Assembly (NCBI GenBank): GCA_964636705.1
Contig: CAZWUJ010000021.1
Span: 5,141 to 69,140 of the forward strand
From: VXRJ01 sp964636705
Lineage (GTDB): Bacteria > Acidobacteriota > Vicinamibacteria > Vicinamibacterales > UBA8438
DNA length: 64,000 nt
Direction: 5' to 3'
Within the stretch, counting starts at the first letter, position 1. Each line of letters opens with the position of its first letter. Under the pieces are notes generated by a model. It ran no database searches and was not told where the DNA came from. It worked only from the letters and a program-made list of their open reading frames with translations. Shown piece by piece: positions 1-7,646 of this stretch. A program made the translations under genes and the position numbers.

Positions 1-24
1 TTTAGGCCGCAGGAGCGTCGAACC

Positions 25-1533
25 ATGGAGTCGCTGGCGCGGCTGGCCTACACCAATCCGTTCGGCTCCGAGTTCATCGAGGTCGAGCGATCGGTTCTCG
101 GCGACGACTTTGTCCCGCATGGGCCGGTCTGGAGCCTTGAGGCAGGCTACGAGGGGAATCCGGCCCTCGAACCGCTGGTGTCCGCCTCCGAACGGGCAGC
201 GCAGGACGCCCGGGAACGCCTGCTCCGGGCGGCGTCGGCGACTCCGGAGGAGTTGGCGCTGTACGCCTACGTCGTCGGCCAGATGCTCTACTGGCGGTAC
301 GAGGGCGACCTGCACCAGGTCCACGTCGACCCCAGCCGCGGCCGCCGCCGGCTGGCGTTCTACGAGCGATTCCACCGCGACGTAGAGCACTTCCTGGCGC
401 TCGACGGGATCCCGTTGCCGTGGCGCGTGGAGCCGCCGCACCTGTTCGCCTGCTTCTTCCAGGCCCGCCGCGCGTTCGACCTCATCTTCCGGAACATCAT
501 CGGCACGTCGAAGCCCGCCGCGAGGTTGCGGGCGGACGTCTGGCAGTCCATCTTCACGCACGACATGCGCCGCTACCGCCGCTCGCTTTACCGGCGGATG
601 CACGACGTGACGACGCTCGTGACGGGGCCGTCGGGGACCGGCAAGGAGCTGGTCGCCCGGGCCATCGGGCTCTCCCGCTACATCCCGTTCGACCCCCAGC
701 GCGGCATGTTCGCGACGAACCTCGACGGCGCATTTCACGCCGTCAATCTCTCCGCGCTGTCACCCACCCTCATCGAGTCGGAGCTGTTCGGGCACCGAAA
801 AGGCGCCTTTACCGGGGCGCTGGCGGATCGCGTCGGCTGGCTCGAATCGTGCCCGCCGCTCGGCACGGTGCTGCTCGACGAGATCGGCGAACTCGACCCG
901 GCGATTCAGGTCAAGCTGCTGCGTGTCCTGCAGACTCGCGAGTTTCAGCGGATTGGCGAGACGGCGCCCCGCGAGTTCAAGGGCAAGCTGATCGCCGCGA
1001 CCAACCGTGACCTCGATGCCGAGATGCGCGCCGGCCGCTTCCGGGAAGACCTGTACTACCGCCTGTGCGCGGATCTCATCGAGACGCCGTCGCTCCGCGA
1101 TCAGTTGCGCGACTCGCCGGACGAGCTCCGCAACATGGTGCTGTTCGTCAGCGAGCGGGTGGTCGGCCCGGACGAGGCTTCGGACCTGGCGGAGGAGGTG
1201 CTGACCTGCATCGAGCGGGACCTCGGCGCCAACTATGCGTGGCCGGGCAACGTGAGAGAACTCGAGCAGTGCGTCTGCAACGTGCTGGTGCACAAGCGCT
1301 ACCGCCCGAGGACGGCTCCCGCGGCGTCCGACGTGGCCGATGGCGTCGCGGCGGCATGGCGTGACGGCGATCTGACCGCCAGGGAACTCCTCAGCCGGTA
1401 CTGCACGCGCGTCTACGCGACGACGGGTAGCTACCAGGAGACCGCGCGCCGGCTGGATCTCGACCGGCGCACCGTCAAGCGGTCGATCGACCCCGATCTT
1501 CTCGAACGTCTGACGGCGAGCGAGCCGAACTAG
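25..1533 (+). CDS. Sigma-54-dependent transcriptional activator (AAA+ / Fis-type HTH)
   Basis: This 502-residue protein is an enhancer-binding activator that hydrolyses ATP to open sigma-54 RNA polymerase complexes. Residues about 200-450 form the AAA+ domain: Walker A GPSGTGKE near 202, the sigma-54 contact loop GAFTGA at 260-265, Walker B VLLDEIGE, sensor AATNRD and the YAWPGNVRELEQ motif. The last 40 residues contain a Fis-like helix-turn-helix (GSYQETARRLDLDRRTVKRS). The first 190 residues are not a recognisable receiver, GAF or PAS domain, so the signal is unknown. An unusually long stretch separates Walker A from the FHAVNLSA strand. A -24/-12 promoter lies about 100 bases downstream, so the next genes are a plausible target. 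Confidence 0.9.
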   Translation: MESLARLAYTNPFGSEFIEVERSVLGDDFVPHGPVWSLEAGYEGNPALEPLVSASERAAQDARERLLRAASATPEELALYAYVVGQMLYWRYEGDLHQVHVDPSRGRRRLAFYERFHRDVEHFLALDGIPLPWRVEPPHLFACFFQARRAFDLIFRNIIGTSKPAARLRADVWQSIFTHDMRRYRRSLYRRMHDVTTLVTGPSGTGKELVARAIGLSRYIPFDPQRGMFATNLDGAFHAVNLSALSPTLIESELFGHRKGAFTGALADRVGWLESCPPLGTVLLDEIGELDPAIQVKLLRVLQTREFQRIGETAPREFKGKLIAATNRDLDAEMRAGRFREDLYYRLCADLIETPSLRDQLRDSPDELRNMVLFVSERVVGPDEASDLAEEVLTCIERDLGANYAWPGNVRELEQCVCNVLVHKRYRPRTAPAASDVADGVAAAWRDGDLTARELLSRYCTRVYATTGSYQETARRLDLDRRTVKRSIDPDLLERLTASEPN

Positions 1534-1628
1534 CGCGCCTCCCGGCGGGCGCGGCCGGCGCGGGCTCCCGCGGCGGCAGGCTGCGCTCCAAGGCCGTCCG
1601 GGCGCTCCCGCCGCCGGCGGCTCCAGAC

Positions 1629-1642
1629 GGCACGCAACTTGC
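1629..1642 (+). promoter_or_regulatory. Candidate sigma-54 (-24/-12) promoter
   Basis: The sequence GGCACGCAACTTGC has the GG-N10-GC spacing and the GGCAC / TTGC elements of sigma-54 promoters. It lies between the sigma-54 activator gene and the next gene. Transcription should begin about 12 bases after the GC, near position 1654, which leaves almost no leader before the ATG at 1657. No activator-binding repeat was identified upstream. Confidence 0.5.
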
Positions 1643-1656
1643 ATCCTGCTTCCGGC

Positions 1657-2265
1657 ATGGATGCACGATTACTCATTCGGCGTTCCCTCGTGGCGGGCCT
1701 GGTGCTCGTCTGCTCACCCGCGGCGGCCCAGGAGGTCGAGCCGAAGCCGCGAACCCACCATGTAGGCCTGCAACCGGGCGTCTTCAACAACTCGGCCGAA
1801 GGCTTCGAGTTCGCCGGCCTCGACCTCGACGCCGGCAGGAACACGTTCTATGGCGCCGTCAGCTACCGGTACTCCCTCAGCCCCTCCATCGATCTCGCCC
1901 TGCACGCCGGACACTGGATTGGCCAATGGACCACGCCGGCCTCCCGGACCGTCGAGCTGGCCACCGGGTTCATCGGGCCCGGCGTTCGCGTCAATGGGCG
2001 GAGCCGGGGAAACGGGAAGCGCGTCGTCCCCTATCTCCAGACGAACCTCTACTTCGTTCAGGAGCAGTTGGTTGTCGAGAAGGCGTGGTCCAAGAGAGTG
2101 ACGGCGAACGGCTTTGGCCTTGGCTTGATGGGCGGCCTCAACGTGGTGCTCGGCGAGCGTGTCTCGATTCCGATCGAAGCGATCTATCTGGCGACGACGG
2201 GTAACGCCGGCGTCGATGACCTCTCCGGAGTCGGTCTGTCGATCGGCGTCGACCTGAGCTTCTGA
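1657..2265 (+). CDS. Secreted outer-membrane beta-barrel-like protein
   Basis: The 202-residue product starts with a signal peptide (MDARLLIRRSLVAGLVLVCS, cleavage after AAA-QE). The mature part alternates polar and hydrophobic residues, with many aromatic and glycine positions (YGAVSYRYSLSP, YLQTNLYFVQEQ), and ends in GVDLSF, a C-terminal phenylalanine typical of barrels assembled by BamA. I chose the ATG at 1657; an in-frame TTG at 1639 would place the signal sequence later and lies inside the putative promoter. The next gene begins two bases after its stop, so the two are probably co-transcribed. No specific family is recognised. Confidence 0.7.
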   Translation: MDARLLIRRSLVAGLVLVCSPAAAQEVEPKPRTHHVGLQPGVFNNSAEGFEFAGLDLDAGRNTFYGAVSYRYSLSPSIDLALHAGHWIGQWTTPASRTVELATGFIGPGVRVNGRSRGNGKRVVPYLQTNLYFVQEQLVVEKAWSKRVTANGFGLGLMGGLNVVLGERVSIPIEAIYLATTGNAGVDDLSGVGLSIGVDLSF

Positions 2266-2266
2266 C

Positions 2267-3112
2267 ATGGGCGTCATCCTGCGAAGTCTGGTTCTGGCGG
2301 CGGCCGTCGCGTGGGCCAGCGCGACGCCCACCGCCCGCACGCCGGCCAATGACATCGACACGCTCATGGAGCGCGTGCTCGAGAACCGGTACACGGCATG
2401 GCGCACGCTGGGAGATTTCACCCTGCGCAGCAGCCTCTCCGTCAACCTTGAAGCGCCGCTGGAGTTTCCTTACTCCCGGCTCCGGCGGGAGTACGAGTGG
2501 TATGTGCTGGACGGCGTGGCCGTCCGCAGCCCGGTACGGATCGACGGCCTCGACATCGGTCCGGACGACCGCCGCGATGCGGAGGAAGACTGGCGGCGCG
2601 GCGAGCGGCGCCGGCGCGCCCACGGTGACCCGCAGGATCTCGCCCCGCGCTTCGTCAGCGACGCGTTCTACGGCACCGAGTTCCCGTTCGAGCCGGGCGC
2701 CTACTACTTCGCGGGCCGCGACACCGTCGCCGGACGCGACACCGTCCGCATCGAGTACTACCCGACCGGATTGGACGACAAGGCGTCCAATCCCCGGCTC
2801 AACCTGGGGTTCAACAAGACCTCGCTCGTGACGTTTTGGGTCGATCCGGAGGCGGAGCAAATCGCGAAATACGCGTTCGCCAACGCGGGAATGGACTTCC
2901 TGCCCCTCCAGTGGCTCGCGCGGGTCGAAGGATTCGAAGCGTCGGCCGAGATGACACCCATCGGCGGCGTCTGGATGCCGGCGCGCACCACCGTGAGCGG
3001 GCGCATCATGACGGCGGCCGGAGCATTCCAGGGCTCCATCACCCAGGAGTTCTTCGACTACCGGGAGGCGGAAACCGGCGCCCGGCTCGTCGGTCCTGCG
3101 GGTCCGCGATGA
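2267..3112 (+). CDS. Exported protein of unknown function, outer-membrane lipoprotein-sorting-like
   Basis: The 281-residue protein has an N-terminal signal peptide (VILRSLVLAAAVAWASA). The body resembles periplasmic lipid- or lipoprotein-binding half-barrels: repeated strand pairs such as DTVRIEYYPTG, VTFWVDPEAEQIAKYAF and WMPARTTVSGRI are reminiscent of DUF3108 or LolA/LolB-like proteins in which a measured polypeptide strand is followed by an F-D-Y end. This likeness is by pattern only. It begins immediately after the barrel gene and probably shares its promoter. An unusually basic stretch (RRGERRRRAHG) falls at about residues 111-121. Confidence 0.6.
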   Translation: MGVILRSLVLAAAVAWASATPTARTPANDIDTLMERVLENRYTAWRTLGDFTLRSSLSVNLEAPLEFPYSRLRREYEWYVLDGVAVRSPVRIDGLDIGPDDRRDAEEDWRRGERRRRAHGDPQDLAPRFVSDAFYGTEFPFEPGAYYFAGRDTVAGRDTVRIEYYPTGLDDKASNPRLNLGFNKTSLVTFWVDPEAEQIAKYAFANAGMDFLPLQWLARVEGFEASAEMTPIGGVWMPARTTVSGRIMTAAGAFQGSITQEFFDYREAETGARLVGPAGPR

Positions 3113-3261
3113 CCCCTTTCTTTCTGACGGCCAACGAGGAGCGCGTGTCACGGGAGGAGCAGGACAAATTGCGGCTTGTCCGTGTGTACAATTTCTGGAA
3201 GGAGTCCCACGCCTTCCGGCTGAAGCCGCCGTTGGACTCCCAAGTTGATTTGACCGCATAA
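3109..3261 (+). CDS. Possible small ORF, unknown
   Basis: A 50-codon frame opens with an ATG that overlaps the preceding stop codon (ATGA). The predicted peptide is charged (NEERVSREEQDKLRLVRVYN) and has no recognisable domain. The start overlap would suit translational coupling, but there is no other support. It may be a degenerate leftover of a longer gene. Confidence 0.2.
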   Translation: MTPFFLTANEERVSREEQDKLRLVRVYNFWKESHAFRLKPPLDSQVDLTA

Positions 3262-3348
3262 GTGTCCAAGGCGGAGCTACGCTCGTAGGGTCGACTGGTA
3301 CTTGCCGCACTCGGAACGCCGGAACGAAGTGCGGTGAAGGAGGTGCTG

Positions 3349-3591
3349 ATGGCTAACGACAAGACGAAGCGGCTGCCTGTTCCGACCGCCAGCGAGCCCA
3401 ACCCCCGCGTGCCGGACGAGCCGAGCGAGTCCCTCGGCCAGTGGCTGATCGAGAACATGCCGCGGCTCGGTGAAATTGAGGTTCCGCCTCGCCGGGACGA
3501 GCGTGAACGCCCCGTGCCATTCGCTGACTGGACCGACAAGGATTGGGAGGCCTTCGACCGGAAGCACGCGCTCGAGGACGAGGGCGAATGA
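3349..3591 (+). CDS. Small acidic protein, putative antitoxin
   Basis: The 80-residue product follows a strong ribosome site (AAGGAGG, seven bases before the ATG). It is acidic, proline-rich and ends with WTDKDWEAFDRKHALEDEGE, the sort of charged C-terminal tail that antitoxins use to wrap around toxins. No DNA-binding fold is obvious. The stop overlaps the ATG of a 43-codon frame, as in toxin-antitoxin operons, and an unrelated toxin-antitoxin module lies directly downstream on the other strand. The antitoxin role is inference. Confidence 0.45.
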   Translation: MANDKTKRLPVPTASEPNPRVPDEPSESLGQWLIENMPRLGEIEVPPRRDERERPVPFADWTDKDWEAFDRKHALEDEGE

Positions 3592-3719
3592 GAGGTCATC
3601 TCCTTGACGCGCGCACTCGGCTCTCCCGGGAGGTCGACGGGGCCGTCACGGAGGGGACACCGCGCTGGACCCACACTCTGCGGCGTTCCGGCAGGAGCCG
3701 GCACGGGGCAGATGCGTAG
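3588..3719 (+). pseudogene. Short ORF, possibly the truncated start of a PIN-type toxin
   Basis: The 43-residue frame overlaps the preceding stop (ATGA). It opens MRGHLLDARTRLS, which loosely resembles the start of VapC/PIN toxins (M-x-x-LLD-T-x-x-LS), but the rest is basic and arginine-rich and no further PIN acidic residues follow before the stop at 3717. The frame may be the remnant of a lost toxin. The likeness is short and could be chance. Confidence 0.25.
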
Positions 3720-3726
3720 CGCGCTG

Positions 3727-4044
3727 TCACGCCACTGCGCTCAAGCCGTTCTTTGCTACTAGCGTCAGGAGCTTCAATGATGCGCCGCGCGGTCGTTTCT
3801 GGCCGCGCTCCCACTGGCTCACCAGCCCGGTCGTCACGTTGAGATAGCGCGCGAACACCGCCTGACTCGCGTTTTCGCGAAGCCGAAGCGCGCGGATATC
3901 CTCCGGGGCCATCTCTTCGACTGGCGTGAGGCACATCTCGTCGAACGCTCGCATCGTCCGCTTCGACATCAAACCGGCCTCGGCGAGTCCGAGCGCCGCC
4001 TCATGTGCTGCCGCTAGCGCTTCACTCTTGTATTGCTTGGTCAT
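3727..4044 (-). CDS. HigA-type antitoxin, XRE-family regulator
   Basis: The 105-residue protein has a C-terminal helix-turn-helix (DIRALRLRENASQAVFARYLNVTTGLVS would span it) followed by QWERGQKRPRGASLKLL, the hallmark of HigA antitoxins paired with RelE/HigB toxins in toxin-first operons. It lies downstream of and overlaps the toxin gene by 23 bases. It should neutralise the toxin and bind the shared promoter. The N-terminal helix (SEALAAAHEAALGLAEAG) is typical of the family. Confidence 0.85.
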   Translation of the reverse strand: MTKQYKSEALAAAHEAALGLAEAGLMSKRTMRAFDEMCLTPVEEMAPEDIRALRLRENASQAVFARYLNVTTGLVSQWERGQKRPRGASLKLLTLVAKNGLSAVA

Positions 4045-4411
4045 CGCATTTCACCTCGATTATCGCTCCAACCGCCTGCGCTGCCGAAAGGCCTGTCCGG
4101 TCCAGCGCCAGGTACTCGTCTGCCAGCAGCCGGAAAGTCTCCAACTCGTCCCGACGCAGATTCTCTCGGCCGCTCTTGGCGAATCCGTACACGAAGAACG
4201 CCAGCTCGCCCTGCCGAAACAGCACGATGGTGCGGAACCCGCCGGACCGGCCGCCACCCTTGCGCGCGATGCGCTGCTTTATGACTCCACCGCCCAAATC
4301 GGCATCCACCAAGCCCCTCCGCGCGCGCAGGATGGCCTCGCACAGCGCGGAGTCCTCCAGTCCCTCACGATCGGCGAAACGGGCGAATGCCTTGGTTTTG
4401 AACGTCTGCAA
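4022..4411 (-). CDS. HigB/RelE-type toxin
   Basis: The 129-residue protein matches the HigB-like RelE branch: F-x-T-K-x-F-A-R-F-A at the start, then IKQRIARKGGGRSGGFRTIV with the basic residues that bind mRNA on the ribosome, then FFVYGFAKSGRENL. These toxins cleave translated mRNA. It is the first gene of a toxin-antitoxin operon, overlaps the antitoxin by 23 bases and is preceded by a near-consensus promoter. Length is normal and no inactivating change is visible. Confidence 0.85.
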   Translation of the reverse strand: MQTFKTKAFARFADREGLEDSALCEAILRARRGLVDADLGGGVIKQRIARKGGGRSGGFRTIVLFRQGELAFFVYGFAKSGRENLRRDELETFRLLADEYLALDRTGLSAAQAVGAIIEVKCDDQAIQE

Positions 4412-4445
4412 TCCTGACCCCGCGAACGCCTATCGCCGTACGTAT

Positions 4446-4474
4446 TCTATAGTACCAAGTGCGACGTTTATCAA
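4446..4474 (-). promoter_or_regulatory. Sigma-70 promoter of the higBA-type operon
   Basis: On the minus strand TTGATA (4469-4474) and TATAGA (4446-4451) are separated by exactly 17 bases and point at the toxin gene, whose start codon lies 35 bases further on. The region is much more AT-rich than its surroundings. A short palindrome around the -10 (GTACGTATTCTATAGTAC) may be where the antitoxin binds. Confidence 0.55.
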
Positions 4475-4549
4475 TTTGCCCTCGCTGTCCTGCGGCTCGG
4501 AGAGGGCTGCTGCCACCGTTCCCCCCGTCGCGTGATTCTTGCAGGGGAG

Positions 4550-4564
4550 ATTCTTATTAAGAAT
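4550..4564. repeat. 15-bp palindrome in AT-rich spacer
   Basis: ATTCTTA-T-TAAGAAT is a perfect 7-bp inverted repeat around one base, in the 252-base spacer between the higBA-type promoter and the two-TM protein gene. It could be a protein-binding site; nothing shows which protein. Confidence 0.4.
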
Positions 4565-4569
4565 TATAG

Positions 4570-4616
4570 GCTTAACATGCAATATGGGACCCTGCTAGAG
4601 GGCCACCATGTTAAAC
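4570..4616. repeat. attC-like imperfect hairpin
   Basis: The arms TTAACATG (4572-4579) and CATGTTAA (4607-4614) are perfect inverted repeats. The outer heptamers are GCTTAAC (4570-4576), matching the integron core RYYYAAC, and GTTAAAC (4610-4616), matching GTTRRRY. It lies about 50 bases past the stop codon of the gene at 4664-5410, where a cassette attC would sit. At 47 bases it is shorter than usual attC sites, and no integrase is in the window. A simple operator or unrelated hairpin is an equal possibility. Confidence 0.3.
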
Positions 4617-4663
4617 AAAATGAGACGAACGCTTAATAGCCGGAGTTCTGTTGGCTTACAGCC

Positions 4664-5410
4664 TCAGTTTCCCAGGCGGTGTTCGCGTTCCAGCTCGACC
4701 AATCGGGGGATCAGGTCGGAGTGGCCCTGGATACGGAAGAGGTAGCGCGGTACCTGCCGGTCGGTCGCGCGTGACATGAACGGCTCACCCCAGAAGCTGA
4801 GCAGTGCTTCGGTGCGGCCGTGCGGTTCCACGTCGGCGAGTACGAACGAGAGCGTCTCTGGAAGTGAGCGCCAGCGGGGTTCCGCCACGATGGCGCGGCC
4901 ATCGCAGTCCTGGATCTTCGGCACGAGGTACCGATCCCAGAGTTCCCGCTCGCCTTCATTCGAAACGAACTGGATGGACGTAACGTTCGGATTCTCTATG
5001 GCGGGGCGCAGCATGAGGTCGAACACCTGCTGCGAACGGAACATGGTGAGACAGACGTTGAACCAGAGCATCTCGCCCCGGGCGTTCTCGGAGAAACGAC
5101 GGCTCTCGTCGGCCAGGTCGCGGGGGCCGACGAGAATCGCGTCCGGTGGAGTCAGGGCTGCCTGAACGCCCTCGGTGGTTGCCTTGATCTCCTGAACGGA
5201 TGCAGCCAGACGGTCATCCTGGTGCTCGCGCCGCAGGTCACGAAGCAGGAGAAGGGCCAGCAGGACGAGGATGATCGTGATCAGGACATCGAGTTCGACA
5301 ACGTGCAGGAGGTGCGCGATGACCGCGACGACCGCCGCCGCGATTCCCGCGATGATGTGCCACTCGAGGCGCAGGAGTCGTTTCACTCGGTTGTCTGGTG
5401 AGCGTACCAT
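4664..5410 (-). CDS. Two-TM membrane protein with unknown cytoplasmic domain
   Basis: The 248-residue protein has two adjacent membrane helices (about residues 18-37 and 40-56, WHIIAGIAAAVVAVIAHLL and LDVLITIILVLLALLLL), a short charged linker likely to form a coiled coil, then a soluble domain of about 160 residues. That domain (GEMLWFNVCLTMFR, VTSIQFVSNEGERELWDRYL, LLSFWGEP) has a layout like phospholipase-D-fold domains but has no HKD motif. I do not recognise a family. Its downstream hairpin resembles an integron attC, which would make it a cassette gene; this is speculative. Confidence 0.6.
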   Translation of the reverse strand: MVRSPDNRVKRLLRLEWHIIAGIAAAVVAVIAHLLHVVELDVLITIILVLLALLLLRDLRREHQDDRLAASVQEIKATTEGVQAALTPPDAILVGPRDLADESRRFSENARGEMLWFNVCLTMFRSQQVFDLMLRPAIENPNVTSIQFVSNEGERELWDRYLVPKIQDCDGRAIVAEPRWRSLPETLSFVLADVEPHGRTEALLSFWGEPFMSRATDRQVPRYLFRIQGHSDLIPRLVELEREHRLGN

Positions 5411-5480
5411 GGCGTCCGGTCAGCCACAGCGCGGCTCACCCCGCCGTGCTACCTTCTCCGCATACGGGAGGAGGCCCCCC

Positions 5481-6932
5481 ATGTTTCGAATCCAGGCGCG
5501 CGGCCACGGCATGACATCCCGATCAGCGCGGTTCACCTGTTTCGCTGTGGCTCTCGGCCTCCTGGCCGCGGCGGCGGCCGGATCGACCGTCCTCGCCGAG
5601 GACTGGCCGCAGTGGCGCGGCGCCGAGCGGCTCGGCGTCTGGACGGAGACCGGCATTCTGCGCGAGTTCCCCGACGAGGGACTCATCGTGAAGTGGCGCG
5701 CGCCGGTGAACGGCGGGTACGCCGGCCCGGCGGTCGCGGACGGCCGGGTGTTCGTCCTCGACTACATCGAGACCGAGCCGCGCACGATGGACGGCACGGA
5801 GCGCATCCTCGCCCTCGATGAGGAGACCGGCGAGGTGCTCTGGACCCACGAGTGGACGACCACCTACCGCATGCTGATGTTCACGTATGCGACCGGCCCG
5901 CGCGCCACGCCGACCGTCGACGGCGACCGCGTCTACCTGACCGGCTCGACGGGACGCATCCTCTGCCTGGATACCGCGACCGGCGCGGTGATCTGGGAGA
6001 AGGACACGGTCGCGGAATACGACACGAGCATCCCGATCTGGGGCACGTCGAGCGCGCCGCTCGTCGATGGCGACCGGGTCATCTTCCTCGTCGGGGGCGA
6101 GCCGGACGCCCTCGTGATGGCCTTCGACAAGCACACGGGCGAGGAAGTCTGGCGCGCCCTCGAGACCCGGACCGAGATGGGCTACAACCAGCCGAAGATC
6201 ATCGAGGCGGGCGGCGCCCGGCAGTTGATCGTCTGGCATCCGCGCGGGCTGTCGTCACTCGATCCGGCGACCGGCGAGCTCTACTGGGAGGAGCCGTTCG
6301 AGGGGCGCGCCAACATGACCGTGGCCGACGCCGTCCAGAGCGGCTCGTACCTGTTCGTCTCGGGGTTCTACACCGGCTCGATGATGATGCGCCTCGACCT
6401 CGACCTCGACCGGCCGGCCGCGACAGCGGTCTGGAAGGACGGGACGAACCGTGTTGTGGAAGGCGGCATCGAGGTGGCGGAAGAGACCGGGCTGCATTCC
6501 GTGATGACGACGCCGCTTGTCGTCGGCGACTACATCTACGGCATCGGCAGCCACGGCCAGGTGCGCGGACTGCTCGCGGAGACCGGCGAGCGCGTGTGGG
6601 AAGCCGAGGGGCTGACGAACCGGAACCGCTGGGGATCCGCCTACTTCGTCCAGCACGAGAACCGCTACTTCGTCTACAACGAGAACGGCGATCTGATCAT
6701 CGCGCAGTTCAACCCGGACGGCTACGTCGAACTGGACCGGACCCACCTGCTGCACCCGACGTCGCGTTCCGGCTACGGCGGGTCGCGGGCCGGCACGGCG
6801 TCGCGGTTCCGCCACGGGCAGAGCGACCGGCTCGTCGTCTGGGCGCACCCGGCGTTTGCCAACCGCCACGTCGTGCTCCGGAACGACGAAGAGATCATCC
6901 GGGTCTCGCTGGACGCAGACGACTACCGCTGA
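5481..6932 (+). CDS. Exported PQQ-like beta-propeller protein
   Basis: The 483-residue protein has a signal peptide (FTCFAVALGLLAAAAAGSTV, cleavage near VLA-ED) and successive PQQ-type blades: the opening WPQWRG, then A-L-D-E-x-T-G-E-V-L-W, CLDTATGAVIWEKD, AFDKHTGEEVWR, SLDPATGELYWEE, LLAETGERVWEAE. Such proteins act in the periplasm as BamB-like scaffolds or as subunits of quinoprotein-like enzymes; no PQQ-dehydrogenase metal site is seen, so a scaffold or sensor is more likely. The ATG at 5481 follows GGGAGGAGG and is preferred over earlier in-frame starts, which run into the divergent gene. A Sel1-repeat gene follows after 17 bases. Confidence 0.8.
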   Translation: MFRIQARGHGMTSRSARFTCFAVALGLLAAAAAGSTVLAEDWPQWRGAERLGVWTETGILREFPDEGLIVKWRAPVNGGYAGPAVADGRVFVLDYIETEPRTMDGTERILALDEETGEVLWTHEWTTTYRMLMFTYATGPRATPTVDGDRVYLTGSTGRILCLDTATGAVIWEKDTVAEYDTSIPIWGTSSAPLVDGDRVIFLVGGEPDALVMAFDKHTGEEVWRALETRTEMGYNQPKIIEAGGARQLIVWHPRGLSSLDPATGELYWEEPFEGRANMTVADAVQSGSYLFVSGFYTGSMMMRLDLDLDRPAATAVWKDGTNRVVEGGIEVAEETGLHSVMTTPLVVGDYIYGIGSHGQVRGLLAETGERVWEAEGLTNRNRWGSAYFVQHENRYFVYNENGDLIIAQFNPDGYVELDRTHLLHPTSRSGYGGSRAGTASRFRHGQSDRLVVWAHPAFANRHVVLRNDEEIIRVSLDADDYR

Positions 6933-6949
6933 GGCAGAGGGATTCGGGC

Positions 6950-7549
6950 ATGCGTGCGCCTCACCGCTCCCGGTGCCGCGCGGGGTTTCGCCGCGGGCTC
7001 CTGACTGCGTGGCTGGTGGCGGCTGCGGCGACGGGCGCGGTGCAGCCGGCCCGCGCCGGGCAATTGCCCCCGGGATTGCTGGAGCGCGCGGAGCAGGGCG
7101 ACGCCGTGGCGCAGAACGAGGTCGGCAGCCGTTACTACGCGGGCCGCGGCGTGGAGCGCGACGACGCCGAGGCGGCGCGATGGATCCAGCTTGCGGCCGA
7201 CCAGGGCTTCGCGCCGGCGCAGTACAACCTGGGCCTGCTTTATTTCCGGAACCGCGGAGTCGCCGGTAACGACGCGGAGGCGGCGCGCTGGTACCAGGCG
7301 GCGGCCGAGCAGGGCTACCCGCCAGCCCAGGCCGGCCTCGGGTACATGTATGCGTACGGCGCGGGTGTCGAGGAAGACGCCATCCGCGCCTACATGTGGC
7401 TGGAACTCGCGTGGCGGGGCGCGGATAGCGACTTCACGCGGCAGCTCTACGCGGCGCAGCGTGACGCGCTGGCGGAGTCGATGTCCGAGGAGGACGTCCG
7501 CGAGGGCCGGACACTGGCGGATACGTGGCAGCCGGCCGCGGGGCGCTGA
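6950..7549 (+). CDS. Secreted Sel1-repeat protein
   Basis: The 199-residue protein carries an N-terminal export signal (LLTAWLVAAAATGAVQPARA) and three consecutive Sel1-like repeats, visible as A-x-A-Q-x-x-x-G-x-x-Y-x-x-G-x-G-V-x-x-D-x-x-x-A-x-x-W (QNEVGSRYYAGRGVERDD, QYNLGLLYFRNRGVAGND, QAGLGYMYAYGAGVEED). Sel1 repeats form alpha-alpha solenoids that hold partner proteins. It follows the PQQ propeller gene closely, suggesting that both serve one envelope complex; the partner is unknown. Confidence 0.8.
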   Translation: MRAPHRSRCRAGFRRGLLTAWLVAAAATGAVQPARAGQLPPGLLERAEQGDAVAQNEVGSRYYAGRGVERDDAEAARWIQLAADQGFAPAQYNLGLLYFRNRGVAGNDAEAARWYQAAAEQGYPPAQAGLGYMYAYGAGVEEDAIRAYMWLELAWRGADSDFTRQLYAAQRDALAESMSEEDVREGRTLADTWQPAAGR

Positions 7550-7583
7550 CCGGCGCTGGCGCCCGGTCCGGCCCCGAACCTTC

Positions 7584-7589
7584 TATAAT
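7584..7589 (+). promoter_or_regulatory. Probable -10 element before the SGNH hydrolase gene
   Basis: A perfect TATAAT lies 57 bases upstream of the hydrolase ATG, in otherwise GC-rich DNA. The -35 position is GC-rich and does not match TTGACA, so the promoter rests on the -10 alone. Confidence 0.35.
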
Positions 7590-7646
7590 GGCGCTCGCCG
7601 TGTGGGGCGAATCGTGTTCCCGCGCTGAACGACCCTGGAGGCTGAT

